From assembly GCA_017405375.1 (NCBI GenBank), contig JAFRAO010000008.1, positions 43,305 to 107,304 of the forward strand: a DNA stretch of 64,000 nucleotides, in the 5' to 3' direction. Position 1 is the first letter of the stretch. Every line of letters starts with the position of its first letter. Shown one piece after another: positions 26,654-36,093 of this stretch. The translations under genes and the position numbers were made by a program. The notes under the pieces are model-generated. The model was not told the DNA's origin. It searched no databases and was given only the letters and a program-made list of their open reading frames with translations. The stretch is from a bacterium. GTDB taxonomy: Bacteria; Cyanobacteriota; Vampirovibrionia; Gastranaerophilales; Gastranaerophilaceae.

Positions 26654-27664
26654 ATGATAAATGAAGAAGTTTACAAAAAATTAGAACGAGAAATTAATCC
26701 TACGCATGATATAAAATTGTTTGCAGGACGTTCTAACCCTAAATTAGCACAAGAAGTTGCAGAAGCACTTGGAACTTCTATAGGCCCTATGGTTATAAAA
26801 GATTTTGCAGATGGTGAAATTTATGTTCAGGTTAAAGATAGCGTACGCGGCGATGATGTATTTATAATTCAACCTATTTGTAAACCCGTTAACCAAAATT
26901 TAATGGAATTGCTAATTATAATTGATGCATTTAAACGTGCAAGCGCAAAATCAATTACTGCAGTTATTCCATATTACGGATATGCAAGACAGGATAGAAA
27001 AACTTCAGGTCGTGAAGCAATTACAGCTAAATTGGTAGCTGATTTATTAACTACTGCAGGATGTACAAGAGTTTTAGCCGTTGATTTACACTCCGGTCAA
27101 ATTCAAGGTTTCTTTAACATACTTGTTGACCATATTTTTGCAACATCTATCCTTGTAAATCATTTTAAAAATTTAAACTTAAATCCACAAGATTTAGTTA
27201 TTGTAAGTCCTGACACAGGCGGTGTAAAACGTGCCAGAAACTTTGCAAAAGATTTATCTTGTCCTTATGCTATTATTGACAAACGCAGAGATGCTCATAA
27301 TGAAGCAATCGCTAATTCTGTAATTGGTGATGTTAAGGATAAAACATGTATTATGTGTGATGATATTATTGATACAGCAGGTTCTATAACAGAAGCTGCT
27401 AAACTTCTAAAACAAGAAGGTGCAAAAGATATTTATGTTTGTGCTGTTCACCCAATCTTCTCCGGTCCGGCTATTCAAAGATTAACTGATGCGCCAATTA
27501 AAGAAGTTGTTGTAACTAATACAATTCCGCTTAATGCAGAATCTTTGCCTGAAAAAGTTAAACAGCTTTCTGTAGCACCTCTTTTAGCTCAGGCAATCTC
27601 AAGAATCCACGATGATGAATCTATTAGTTCATTGTTCGGTTTTGAAAAAGAAATGAAAGTTTAG
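26654..27664 (+). CDS. prs: Ribose-phosphate pyrophosphokinase (PRPP synthetase)
   Basis: Makes PRPP from ribose 5-phosphate and ATP. The 336-residue protein has IKLFAGRSNPKLAQEVA, FADGEIYVQ, the PYYGYARQDRK loop, DLHSGQIQGFF, the PRPP-binding CDDIIDTAGSITEAA and PDTGGVKRARNFA. AAAGGA lies 8 bases before the ATG. It has its own terminator and converges on upp, which consumes PRPP. Identification is secure. Confidence 0.96.
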   Translation: MINEEVYKKLEREINPTHDIKLFAGRSNPKLAQEVAEALGTSIGPMVIKDFADGEIYVQVKDSVRGDDVFIIQPICKPVNQNLMELLIIIDAFKRASAKSITAVIPYYGYARQDRKTSGREAITAKLVADLLTTAGCTRVLAVDLHSGQIQGFFNILVDHIFATSILVNHFKNLNLNPQDLVIVSPDTGGVKRARNFAKDLSCPYAIIDKRRDAHNEAIANSVIGDVKDKTCIMCDDIIDTAGSITEAAKLLKQEGAKDIYVCAVHPIFSGPAIQRLTDAPIKEVVVTNTIPLNAESLPEKVKQLSVAPLLAQAISRIHDDESISSLFGFEKEMKV

Positions 27665-27684
27665 AATTTAGTTTCATACAAGTA

Positions 27685-27724
27685 CAATCAGGCTTTAACT
27701 TTTTGGTTAAAGCCTGATTGTTTA
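27685..27724 (+). terminator. Rho-independent terminator after prs
   Basis: A 15-bp perfect stem (27685-27699 with 27706-27720) around a TTTTTG loop, containing AATCAGGCTTTAAC, followed by TTTAG. It lies between the convergent prs and upp genes. Confidence 0.85.
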
Positions 27725-27750
27725 GTTAAATTTTAAATTCTTATAATTAA

Positions 27751-28401
27751 TTATGTATTAAATATTCTGTCGCCTGCATCTCCCATACCGGGTACAATGT
27801 AGCCTTTTTCATTTATATGACTGTCGACTGATGCTGTAATAATCTCTACATCCGGAAATTCTTTTTGAATATTTTCAATTCCCTCAGGTGCAGCCATAAT
27901 ACAAATACATTTGATGTGGGAAATCGGAATTTTTTTATCTGCATATAATCTTATTGCTTCTAATAAAGAATTACCTGTTGCAAGCATTGGGTCAGTAATG
28001 TATATATAGAAATTTTCAGGATTTGGAGCTTCCATAGGTACTTTATTGTAGTACCAAATAGGTTTTAATGTTTCTTCATCTCTATACATTCCTATATGTC
28101 TAATGCATGCCTGCGGTAATATATCAATCGCTTCATCAGTAAAAATAAGACCTGCTCTTAATATCGGCGAAATAATAATATTTATATCATCTTTTATTGT
28201 TTTTACAGTTGTTTTTACTATCGGTGTTTCTATTTCTTTTTCAACCAACGGTAAATTTTTTGAGGCCTCATACAAAAGCACTCTTGTAATTTTTCTTGTA
28301 GCAATTCTCACACCTTGACAACTTGTATTTTTATCCCGCATTGTACACAAATTTTGTAAAATTACAGGATTTTCAATAATTCTAATCATTTCTTTATTCA
28401 T
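27751..28401 (-). CDS. upp: Uracil phosphoribosyltransferase
   Basis: Salvages uracil to UMP using PRPP. The 216-residue product has ISPILRAGLIFTDEAI, the PRPP loop ITDPMLATGNSLLEAI near residue 135 and the C-terminal GYIVPGMGDAGDRIF typical of Upp. It overlaps the end of the MCE-protein gene upstream by 4 bases (ATGA type), so the two are translated from one message. That is an unusual pairing with no obvious metabolic link. Confidence 0.93.
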   Translation of the reverse strand: MNKEMIRIIENPVILQNLCTMRDKNTSCQGVRIATRKITRVLLYEASKNLPLVEKEIETPIVKTTVKTIKDDINIIISPILRAGLIFTDEAIDILPQACIRHIGMYRDEETLKPIWYYNKVPMEAPNPENFYIYITDPMLATGNSLLEAIRLYADKKIPISHIKCICIMAAPEGIENIQKEFPDVEIITASVDSHINEKGYIVPGMGDAGDRIFNT

Positions 28402-29072
28402 TGTTTTTCCCTCTTTAATCTGTTATCTATATTATTTTGTTGATTGTCTATTAATTTATTAATATTTATCAACTCATCATTCATTTTCTTAAAATCTATA
28501 TTCATTTTTTCTTTCTTTTTATCTGAAACTTTTTTATTATTTTTATATTCATTTTCAAGACTCTCAGATAAACTGTTGCTAAATCTTGTAAATTTAAAAA
28601 TAATTTCGCTGATTTTATTAAACATTTCATTCAACAAACCTACGGCAGCATTTATTCTTCTTGGTTGTTGAACAATTATATTCTGTGTTTCGCTAATATT
28701 TGCACTTTTTGGCGGATATATTTCGATAGATTTGGAACTTGCTAAACCTGAAAACTCTACAGTTAATAACGAACCCTTAGGTATTTTTATCCCTTTTTCA
28801 GTAATAATAAAATCCACGAAAACATTATCATTGACAGGTTTTAAATTTTTGACGTAACCTATCGTTATACCAAGCATTTTAACAGGTGAACCGACAATAA
28901 TACCATCAACATCTTGCATAAATAATTGATATCTGCTGTAATTATGCCTTACATATTTTTTGTAATTAAAATAAATAAAAAAGAAAAGAGTTAAGATTAA
29001 AATCCAAATAAAAAATTCGATGATAAAAGCAATTTTTCTGCTATATTTAGTTTTTATTTTTTTCTTTTCCAT
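28398..29072 (-). CDS. MCE/MlaD-family lipid transport protein
   Basis: Predicted inner-membrane-anchored lipid-binding subunit of an Mla-like transporter. The N-terminal basic stretch is followed by one membrane helix (residues about 14-33, IAFIIEFFIWILILTLFFF). The MCE domain comes next: DVDGIIVGSPVKMLGITIGYV and LTVEFSGLASSKSIEIYPP, around 48-118. A charged helical tail of about 90 residues follows. The protein is 224 residues, and no permease or ATPase gene adjoins it. It may work with MlaE/MlaF proteins elsewhere to move lipids to or from the outer membrane. Confidence 0.82.
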   Translation of the reverse strand: MEKKKIKTKYSRKIAFIIEFFIWILILTLFFFIYFNYKKYVRHNYSRYQLFMQDVDGIIVGSPVKMLGITIGYVKNLKPVNDNVFVDFIITEKGIKIPKGSLLTVEFSGLASSKSIEIYPPKSANISETQNIIVQQPRRINAAVGLLNEMFNKISEIIFKFTRFSNSLSESLENEYKNNKKVSDKKKEKMNIDFKKMNDELININKLIDNQQNNIDNRLKREKQ

Positions 29073-29087
29073 GATAATTTATAAAAT

Positions 29088-31586
29088 TTAATTTACTTTT
29101 TTTATCTCCGATAGTGATGGGTCAAGCAAGCGCCTTCCAACACCCTCAAAATATACCGAACAAAGTTTTTTACTACCGTAATTAATTATTTTTTCAATAC
29201 GCCCGTTTCCAAATTGTGAATGAACTACCGTATCACCTTTTTCAAAATCAGTATCATTATTTGAACCTGTTGTAGCAGGATAAATCGGTAATGATTCTTG
29301 TTCATTTTGTTGTGCTGCTTCATTTACATCATTGTATTGAATATTCATATCTTCTTCGTCAGGCGTAATTTCGTCCAAGTACGAATCATCTTCTTCGTTA
29401 TCGTTATTTATATCAGGCGAAACTTCTCCTTGATATGAATTAGAATCATCATTGTTTGCTAATTCATTTTGATAAATCTCATCAAAAGAAGCATTTTGTT
29501 GTTCATTTTCATACAAATCTACATTTTGAATAGAATCTAAATCCTTTTCGGTCAAATGATTTGATTCTTCTATATTATCAACAGTTTGACGTGTTTCTTC
29601 CTGATAATTTGTCGTATTATCGACTTTAGGTTCAGATACAGCTTGTTCTTGTTTAGGTTCAATTTTTTGTTCTTCTTGCTCAATCGGCATCTGCTGAGGT
29701 TCTATTGTTTTTAATACAGGCTTTTGTATTTCATTTTGAATTTTTGTGTTTTCAGATTTTTCCTTAGCGTAATCCTGCGCTTGAATATTAGAAGCAACTT
29801 CTTGAGGATTGATATTAGGTTGCTGCATTACAAAATCTTGCGGTATCTGTTGCTGAGAATACACTTGTTGAGAATACGTCTGTGGGACCTGGGCTTGTTG
29901 CATTAAAGGATTTATTTGTTGAGGATATTGCACTTGAGGTTGAGAAAATGCAATGTTATTCGGCAACACTTGTGGCTGCATAGGTTGATAATATTGCTGC
30001 TGAACAGGCACAGCCGGATTTTGCATAAAACCGGTGTTCATAACCAAGGGCGCTACACACTGTTGCTGATAATATGCCTGATTTTGATAATACGGATTCG
30101 GAACATAAGCATTCATTGCATTTTGATTATATGCTTGAGGTTGCATGAAAGGTTGATTATAAAATACTTGCGGAATTTGTTGATTCGGCATCGTTTGTGT
30201 ATATGGCGGCATTTGATGCATTTGTTGCTGTAATGCCTGACAAGAAGCCTGTTGTTGTTTTATAAAATTTTCTTTTCTTATTTTTTCTTCTTCAAAAACT
30301 TCTTGTTGCTTTTTTAATTGTTTTTGTACAACTCTTTGCGTTTCTTCCGTTGTCAAAACACTTCTTGGCGGCACACTCATAATTTTTATTCTATCAGATA
30401 TTTTTGCAATTAATGGCATGAATTGAGTTGCTTGACCATATACAATAAATTCAAATCTGCCAAGTGAAGATAATAATGTATTATAATCTGCAAAATCTTG
30501 TTGTTGTAATATTGGCGCAAACAAGATTAAATTTTTTGCAATTTTCTTTAATTCAACCAAATATTTATATGAGTATGAACAAGTAATTGTTGTTAATGCA
30601 TTTTTTGTTGAGAATATTTGTTTTAGTAATTTTTTATCGGAATTTTCATTATTTGCTTTAATAAATACATAATATTCATCAGGCAACTCTTGAATAACAC
30701 TATAAATATATGATATAGCTTCTCTTTGTATTGATTCATCAACTTTAGAAATATCAAGTGATGTTGTTTGGTTATTTAACAACGAATTAACAAGTTCTTT
30801 GTATTCTAAAATATTATTTGCAAAAATTTCTCCGTTATTAAACTGAATCAAAGCATTTTTCAATAAAACCAATTCGGGTAATGCTGATTTTTTATATTGT
30901 TTTTCTAATATATCAATAAATTTATTAACTGGAATATATGGCTCTTCCAAACTTGAAAGATAATATTGAATATCCAAAAATGTTTCTTGCAAAATCGCTT
31001 TACTTCTTGCACTTTTAAAATCAAGTCCTTTTTCGTATATAAAATTAATAATTTGACTATTTATAGGCAAACGAAAATTTTTACGGAGTACAAAATTATT
31101 TCTGTCAAAAATGTTTTCACCTTCTGTATCAATTATAATTGTTTTCTTTCCGTAATTTTTAATTTGCCTGTTTAATGTTTTTATAATTAAATCGGAATTT
31201 TCTTGGCTTTCAGAACAAACAACAAGTTTGTTTTCTAATAAACTTTTATCAAGGGAAATTAATGAGTCATTTTCAATATATTCGCCGATATAAATCGGAG
31301 ATTGACCTTGAATAAGTTTTAATAAGTCGACAGAGTCAATGTTTGAAACTGAACTGTTTATAGATGGAATAGAACCGGTGTATGATTTTATAATGCCATC
31401 AGGAGTTAAATTAAATGTTATTTTTGCAATAGCAACGTTTCCATGTTTACCTGATTCCAAATACATAATTTGTCCGATATAAGATTCTTTATCATCTTTT
31501 ATCATAACAAAACCGGACAAGAACAAATTATCATTTGTTTCGTAAAAAATCTTTATTAGGTTATTTTTAACCTCAAATATTCTCAT
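29088..31586 (-). CDS. HerA-like protein with Gln-rich linker and UvrD-type C-terminal Tudor domain
   Basis: Start at the ATG at 31586 (MRIFEVKNN), with AAGGAT 7 bases upstream, giving 832 residues. The first ~430 residues resemble a HerA/VirB4-like barrel plus ATPase domain, but the Walker A position reads VCSESQENSDL, without GKT/S. Next come about 180 residues very rich in Gln, Pro, Tyr and Asn, then about 150 acidic residues. The last 55 (FEKGDTVVHSQFGNGRIEKI, then VYFEGVGRRLLDPSL) match the Tudor-like tail of PcrA/UvrD. The HerA relation is tentative and the tail is clearer. Probably a nucleic-acid or RNA-polymerase-associated scaffold without ATPase activity. Confidence 0.55.
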   Translation of the reverse strand: MRIFEVKNNLIKIFYETNDNLFLSGFVMIKDDKESYIGQIMYLESGKHGNVAIAKITFNLTPDGIIKSYTGSIPSINSSVSNIDSVDLLKLIQGQSPIYIGEYIENDSLISLDKSLLENKLVVCSESQENSDLIIKTLNRQIKNYGKKTIIIDTEGENIFDRNNFVLRKNFRLPINSQIINFIYEKGLDFKSARSKAILQETFLDIQYYLSSLEEPYIPVNKFIDILEKQYKKSALPELVLLKNALIQFNNGEIFANNILEYKELVNSLLNNQTTSLDISKVDESIQREAISYIYSVIQELPDEYYVFIKANNENSDKKLLKQIFSTKNALTTITCSYSYKYLVELKKIAKNLILFAPILQQQDFADYNTLLSSLGRFEFIVYGQATQFMPLIAKISDRIKIMSVPPRSVLTTEETQRVVQKQLKKQQEVFEEEKIRKENFIKQQQASCQALQQQMHQMPPYTQTMPNQQIPQVFYNQPFMQPQAYNQNAMNAYVPNPYYQNQAYYQQQCVAPLVMNTGFMQNPAVPVQQQYYQPMQPQVLPNNIAFSQPQVQYPQQINPLMQQAQVPQTYSQQVYSQQQIPQDFVMQQPNINPQEVASNIQAQDYAKEKSENTKIQNEIQKPVLKTIEPQQMPIEQEEQKIEPKQEQAVSEPKVDNTTNYQEETRQTVDNIEESNHLTEKDLDSIQNVDLYENEQQNASFDEIYQNELANNDDSNSYQGEVSPDINNDNEEDDSYLDEITPDEEDMNIQYNDVNEAAQQNEQESLPIYPATTGSNNDTDFEKGDTVVHSQFGNGRIEKIINYGSKKLCSVYFEGVGRRLLDPSLSEIKKVN

Positions 31587-31673
31587 GCATACAATCCTTA
31601 TCATAATTCTACCATGAAAAATTAATTTATAATATTTTTGTGTATTTATTTTAATTTGTAATATAATACTTTT

Positions 31674-32573
31674 ATGGAAATTTTTACGGAGTTAAACAAT
31701 AAAAACGATTTAGCTGTAATTTTAGGTTTTTTTGACGGACTTCACAGAGGGCACAAAACAGTTATAAGTAAAGCAATTTGTTACGTTCAAAAGAACAATT
31801 TAAAGTCTGCATTAATTACATTCAACGATTCTCCGGCAAAAATAATTAGAAATAATGATATTAAATATATCTTATCAAAATCAGAAAGAATTAAGGTCAT
31901 TGAGAATTTGGGTGTTGATTATCTGTATTTGCTTGATTTTAATGAAGAATTTTCAAAAATCACCGCAAAAGATTATTTAAAGATGATTGTAAATTATTTA
32001 AACCCAAAAGCCATAATTACCGGTTATAATCATTATTTTGGATATAACAAATGCGGAAATACGGATTACTTAAATTTAATGCAAAATACATACAATTATG
32101 AATATATTGAAGTTCCGTCTGTTAAAATTAAAGATAATATTGTAAGTTCCTCAAAAATCAGACAACTTTTATCAGCAGGTGAGATTGAGCTTGCAAATGA
32201 GATGCTTGGTTACAAATTTTATGTAAAAAATAAAGTTATACGCGGAAAACAAATTGGCAGAACAATAGGTTTTAACACAGCAAATTTATTATTTCCAAAA
32301 GATGTAATAGAAATACCAAACGGGGTATATGCTGTTGAAGTTCAAATTGATGAAAAGTTTTATACCGGAATCGCTAATTATGGAATTAAACCTACAGTTG
32401 AAAATACAAAAGAAAAAATATTGGAAGTTCATATTCTTAATTTTAACGAGGATATATACGACAAAGAAATAAAAGTTAGTTTTTTAAAAAAGATAAGAAA
32501 CGAAATAAAATTTGATTCATTAGACGATTTAAAGACACAAATAAAAAAGGATATTAAATGTTTAGAGTTGTAA
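31674..32573 (+). CDS. ribF: Bifunctional riboflavin kinase/FAD synthetase
   Basis: Converts riboflavin to FMN and then FAD. The N-terminal nucleotidyltransferase domain has GFFDGLHRGHKTVI near residue 18 and ends with SSSKIRQLLSAGEIELANEMLG. The C-terminal kinase domain has GRTIGFNTANL and GVYAVEVQIDEKFYTGIANYG. The 299-residue length is normal. Its 3' end overlaps the following formyltransferase gene by 16 bases, implying coupling. Confidence 0.95.
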   Translation: MEIFTELNNKNDLAVILGFFDGLHRGHKTVISKAICYVQKNNLKSALITFNDSPAKIIRNNDIKYILSKSERIKVIENLGVDYLYLLDFNEEFSKITAKDYLKMIVNYLNPKAIITGYNHYFGYNKCGNTDYLNLMQNTYNYEYIEVPSVKIKDNIVSSSKIRQLLSAGEIELANEMLGYKFYVKNKVIRGKQIGRTIGFNTANLLFPKDVIEIPNGVYAVEVQIDEKFYTGIANYGIKPTVENTKEKILEVHILNFNEDIYDKEIKVSFLKKIRNEIKFDSLDDLKTQIKKDIKCLEL

Positions 32574-33523
32574 TATTAGGGCATAAAAAAATGCTTACAA
32601 ATTTAATTAGCGGAGTTGTTGATGCAAACTGTAATATTGTAGGTGTTTTCAGATACGAAAATATAAATACGCATTTTGTATATCGTGCGATTAAAGATTT
32701 TCTGTTTCCGTCAGTTGAATATAATTACATAAAAAGTTACAATTTGAACGAAATAAAATCAAAGAGTGCTAATTCGTCGGCTTTTAAAGAAGAATTATTG
32801 AAATTAAATCCTGATATTGTAATTGTCGGAACATGGTCTGAAAAATTAAAAAAAGAAATTATACAAATTCCAAAGATTGCGACAATAAATGTGCACCCAT
32901 CTTTATTGCCAAAATATAGAGGACCGAATCCTTATTTAAGAACAATTTGGAACGGGGAAGAATATTCAGGAATTACATTCCATTTGATGTCTGAAGATTT
33001 TGATGCCGGACCGATATTACTTCAGGAACAAGTTGAAATTAAGCCTGATGATACAGGAGAGGACCTTCGCGAAAGAACCTGTATTTCAGTAAAGAATGCA
33101 ATTACAAAACTTTTAACTCAAATGAAAGATGATTTTATTATTCCTGTTGAACAGAACGAAGCAAAAGCGACATATTATCCTCAAATAACAAGTGATGACG
33201 TTATGCTTGATTTTACAAAATCTTCAACTGAAATATACAATCATATACGGGCTTTTTATCCTTGGACAAAAACATATTTTGCACACAAAGACGTATTCTT
33301 TTATCCGAATCCGCATTACGTAAAAATTTTAGATAATGATTCGCAAGAAACAAAATGTGGTTTAATTGTTGACAAAAACGCAAAAGAAAAATCGATTACA
33401 GTGGCATGCGGCGACGGGAAATTACTAAAAATGGGTAAACTGGGGATATATAACAAATTTTTGAATATTTTTACGAGATTATACATACACAATAACGTAA
33501 ATAAATCAGATTTTATAAATTAA
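32558..33523 (+). CDS. Formyltransferase family protein (methionyl-tRNA formyltransferase-like)
   Basis: Uses 10-formyltetrahydrofolate to formylate an amino group. The catalytic Asn-His-Asp set is visible as INVHPSLLPKYRGPNP and SEDFDAGPILLQEQ. A C-terminal OB-like segment follows (ATYYPQITSDDVMLDF, then NHIRAFYPWTKTYF). The 321 residues fit Fmt, but the first 80 lack the usual Fmt opening and vary more than expected. It could be the initiator-tRNA enzyme or a sugar-amine formyltransferase. Overlaps ribF. The folD gene at 57413 would supply its cofactor. Confidence 0.75.
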   Translation: MFRVVILGHKKMLTNLISGVVDANCNIVGVFRYENINTHFVYRAIKDFLFPSVEYNYIKSYNLNEIKSKSANSSAFKEELLKLNPDIVIVGTWSEKLKKEIIQIPKIATINVHPSLLPKYRGPNPYLRTIWNGEEYSGITFHLMSEDFDAGPILLQEQVEIKPDDTGEDLRERTCISVKNAITKLLTQMKDDFIIPVEQNEAKATYYPQITSDDVMLDFTKSSTEIYNHIRAFYPWTKTYFAHKDVFFYPNPHYVKILDNDSQETKCGLIVDKNAKEKSITVACGDGKLLKMGKLGIYNKFLNIFTRLYIHNNVNKSDFIN

Positions 33524-33605
33524 AAAAACATATATCCTCTATTTGTATGAGTTAATCATGGAAAATTTATGATAATTATATTTTGTAAGTTTAGAAAGAA
33601 GAGCT

Positions 33606-33785
33606 ATGTTGTCAAACGATTTTAATGAAAAAATGCTTGCTGCAGAAATTTTTGAAGCGAAAAAAAATTCAAATGCGCTTTTAAAATTATGGAAGGAAGC
33701 CAAAAGCATAGAGATTACGTTAGATTTTTTAGAGCCTAACGGAATTTTTGCAAAAATATTTCGCAGATTTATAAAAAATCACTAA
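33606..33785 (+). CDS. Small hypothetical protein (59 aa)
   Basis: A short open frame, ATG at 33606 to TAA at 33783-33785, preceded by AAGAAGAG. The translation starts MLSNDFNEKMLAAEIFEAKK and reads on as charged helix (LLKLWKEAKSIEITLDFLEP), ending in a basic amphipathic tail (AKIFRRFIKNH). Its composition is protein-like and it fills the gap between the formyltransferase and the convergent dehydrogenase, overlapping the latter's end by 4 bases. No family is recognised. A regulatory or membrane-associated peptide is possible. Confidence 0.5.
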   Translation: MLSNDFNEKMLAAEIFEAKKNSNALLKLWKEAKSIEITLDFLEPNGIFAKIFRRFIKNH

Positions 33786-34813
33786 GGAGTAATTAAGCAT
33801 TTTACGACTTTACCGTCAATATGTTGTTTCATTGCATATTCAACATCTTGAAGTGAGAGTCTTTCTGTAATAAGTTTTTCGACTTCAATTTCACCGCTTG
33901 CTATTAATTTTAATGCTTCTCTGAAATATTGAGGAGTATGGTGAAATACACTTATCAATTTTATATCACCATAATGCATTTTTGTTGTATCTAAATTAAT
34001 TGTAGAACCGCTTTTGCAACCGCCAAAGAAATGGACAGTACCACCCGGACGAACACAAGAGTATATTCTTTCCCAAATTTCCGGCAAACCTACACATTCT
34101 ACTGCAATATCCAATCCTTTGTTTTCGTCTGAAAAATTTCTAAAAATAGCTTCAGGATTAGGGTATTTTTTTAAATCAATAATCTCATCAACATGCGCAA
34201 ATTCTTTTGCAAGTTTTAATTTCAATTCATTTCTTCCTGCAACAATAACTCTTGCGCCCTTTAATTTTGCAAGGCGGGCAAACATTAAACCAATAGGTCC
34301 AATACCTATGATGCCAATACTTTGGTTAGGTTTTATATCAGTTCTGTCAACACCATGAACAACATTTGCCAAAGGTTCACAAAATGCTGCCTGTTCAAAA
34401 CTCAGATGATTTGGAATCTTTAATAAGTTTTTACTTACAATACGTGCAGGAACTGTTATATATTCAGCATAAGCACCATTTAATAAATCTAAATTTTCAC
34501 ATAAATTATATTCTTCGTGTTTACAATAAAAGCATTTTCCGCATGGTGCAGAATTCGCAGCTACAACTCTATCACCAACGTTAAAGTTTTCAACGCCTTT
34601 ACCTAATTGATAAATAACGCCTGAAAATTCATGCCCGAAACCCGACGGAACTTTTTTTATTAATACCGGATGCCCGCGTCTGTATGTTTTTACATCAGTA
34701 CCGCAAGTCAAAGCTGCTTTTATTTGTACAACAACCTCACCTGCTTTTGGCGGTGTTATTTCTACATCTTCATATCTTATATCTTGAGGAGCATAAAATC
34801 TGACTGCTTTCAT
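33782..34813 (-). CDS. Zinc-dependent alcohol dehydrogenase (medium-chain, sorbitol/threonine dehydrogenase-like)
   Basis: NAD(P)-dependent oxidoreductase of 343 residues. The catalytic zinc site is made by Cys37 (TCGTD) and the GHE of SGFGHEFSGV. The structural zinc site is the four-Cys lobe CGKCFYCKHEEYNLC. The Rossmann motif is GIIGIGPIGLMFARLA. It follows the paralogous dehydrogenase gene after only 2 bases, so the pair is one operon. Close relatives act on polyols, inositols or threonine, and the true substrate cannot be read from the sequence. Confidence 0.88.
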   Translation of the reverse strand: MKAVRFYAPQDIRYEDVEITPPKAGEVVVQIKAALTCGTDVKTYRRGHPVLIKKVPSGFGHEFSGVIYQLGKGVENFNVGDRVVAANSAPCGKCFYCKHEEYNLCENLDLLNGAYAEYITVPARIVSKNLLKIPNHLSFEQAAFCEPLANVVHGVDRTDIKPNQSIGIIGIGPIGLMFARLAKLKGARVIVAGRNELKLKLAKEFAHVDEIIDLKKYPNPEAIFRNFSDENKGLDIAVECVGLPEIWERIYSCVRPGGTVHFFGGCKSGSTINLDTTKMHYGDIKLISVFHHTPQYFREALKLIASGEIEVEKLITERLSLQDVEYAMKQHIDGKVVKCLITP

Positions 34814-34815
34814 AA

Positions 34816-35829
34816 TTACTCACTTATTTTTATGTATGCTTTATATACCTTATTTGATATTGTATCATCAAAAGCCTTTTGTGTATCATTAATGTTAAAA
34901 ATTGTTGAAATTCCATGAACATTTACCTTACCATCTTTCAAAAGGTTGTATGAATCTTCCAAATCCTTTGGTGATGGGGAATAACTACCTAAAACCGTTA
35001 ATTCTCTGTAATAAATTTCATTATTTGCGTACCCGAAATTTTTTGGAGTGCTTGCAAAAATTAATATTTTTCCGCCGCTTCTGACTGTTTTTAGTGCCAA
35101 ATCTATTGTTGCATCTGCGCCTGATGTCATGAATATTGCATCAGCGCCCAAGTCATTTGTTTCAGATTTAATAAAATCAACAGTTTGCTGAGTATCGTTT
35201 GAACTAAATGCTTTTATTCCAACATTTTTGGCTAATGTAATTCTATCTTCAATTAAATCGCACCCATAAACGTCCATGCCGAATGCTTTTAATCCCTGAG
35301 CCATAATAAATCCGATTGAGCCAAGACCTATTACAATAACTTTTGAATTTTCTTTTAATTCACAACGCTTAATTGCTCTAACACAACAGCCAAGAGGTTC
35401 ATAGAATGCTATTTCCATATCGGTTAAATTATTTGGAATTAAATGAGCGACATTTTTTAAATGTTCTTCTGAAAGATAAATATATTCAGCAAATCCACCT
35501 GGGAAGATATTTGTTTCTTTAAAATGTTTGCACATTGAATAGTTTTTGTTTTGGCAATAAACACATTCAAAACAAGGTATGTGGTGCGAAGAAACAATTC
35601 TATCGCCGATTTTGAAATTTGTTTCTGAATCAATTTCAACAATTTCACCAACAATTTCATGTCCTAAAACAGTTCCGTCTTTTACAAGGTTTTCTCTGTA
35701 TTTTACAATATCAGAACCACAAAGTCCGCAGCCGCTGAGTTTTACAATAGCGCCTTTTTTATTATCCAAAGATGGTTTTTCTATTTCTGTTATTTCAATT
35801 TTATGATTTTTAAAAATTGCTGCCTTCAT
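34816..35829 (-). CDS. Zinc-dependent alcohol dehydrogenase (second paralogue)
   Basis: The product is 337 residues with the same medium-chain layout: the catalytic zinc site CGLCGSD and LGHEIVGEIV, the structural lobe CFECVYCQNKNYSMC, and the Rossmann motif VIGLGSIGFIMAQGL. It is clearly diverged from its downstream neighbour, so the two probably act on successive or different substrates rather than duplicating each other. Transcribed leftward, away from the pseudopilin gene with the poly-G tract. Substrate unknown. Confidence 0.87.
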   Translation of the reverse strand: MKAAIFKNHKIEITEIEKPSLDNKKGAIVKLSGCGLCGSDIVKYRENLVKDGTVLGHEIVGEIVEIDSETNFKIGDRIVSSHHIPCFECVYCQNKNYSMCKHFKETNIFPGGFAEYIYLSEEHLKNVAHLIPNNLTDMEIAFYEPLGCCVRAIKRCELKENSKVIVIGLGSIGFIMAQGLKAFGMDVYGCDLIEDRITLAKNVGIKAFSSNDTQQTVDFIKSETNDLGADAIFMTSGADATIDLALKTVRSGGKILIFASTPKNFGYANNEIYYRELTVLGSYSPSPKDLEDSYNLLKDGKVNVHGISTIFNINDTQKAFDDTISNKVYKAYIKISE

Positions 35830-35879
35830 ATTTGGATTTTAACATAAACTTTTCGGTTGTACATAATGTATTTAATAAC

Positions 35880-35939
35880 TTGCAAATTTTTGAGGGATAA
35901 TGTATTATGAAATGGTGAAAATTTAGCAACGAAAAGGAG
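35880..35939 (+). promoter_or_regulatory. Promoter and RBS of the poly-G pseudopilin gene
   Basis: TTGCAA (35880-35885), a 17-base spacer and TATTAT (35903-35908). A strong AAGGAG (35934-35939) follows, 6 bases before the ATG at 35946. This marks 35946 as the true translation start of the interrupted pseudopilin gene. Confidence 0.6.
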
Positions 35940-35945
35940 TTTAAA

Positions 35946-36017
35946 ATGAAAAATTTCAAAATGGCACAAACCGGCTCCCAGACAGTGTTTCCAATGGGGG
36001 GGGGGGGGCAAAGCTAG
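35946..36017 (+). other. 5' part of the interrupted pseudopilin gene (out of phase in this sequence)
   Basis: From the well-placed ATG at 35946 the frame reads MKNFKMAQTGSQTVFPM, then four Gly and Gln-Ser, and stops at TAG (36015-36017) just past a 13-G run. The pseudopilin frame itself has no stop from 35950 to 36828. Losing one G, or gaining two, would join the two into one protein of about 293 residues. In this sequence the gene is therefore in an OFF phase. Confidence 0.65.
35996..36008 (+). repeat. Homopolymeric tract of 13 G
   Basis: Thirteen consecutive G in an otherwise AT-rich genome, lying inside the coding start of a surface-pilin-type gene. Such tracts mutate by slipped-strand mispairing and act as phase-variation switches in other bacteria. 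An assembly or sequencing error in length cannot be excluded. Confidence 0.9.
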
Positions 36018-36093
36018 ATATAGCAAGGTTTTCAGCCTGTTTAAATCCCTAAAAATCTTTATTTGTAACCTCTTTAAAGGTGAACTGTCCAGA

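Noticed and set aside
29724..30233. Two plus-strand frames rich in Leu and Arg
   Set aside because: They are the antisense of the Gln-rich linker of the HerA-like gene, where CAA/CAG codons read as Leu-type codons on the other strand. No RBS.
35996..36008. Reading the 13-G tract simply as a sequencing artefact and the gene as starting at the GTG at 36094
   Set aside because: The upstream ATG has a near-perfect RBS and promoter, and the pseudopilin frame is open all the way through the tract. An artefact of one base remains possible and is stated in the finding.
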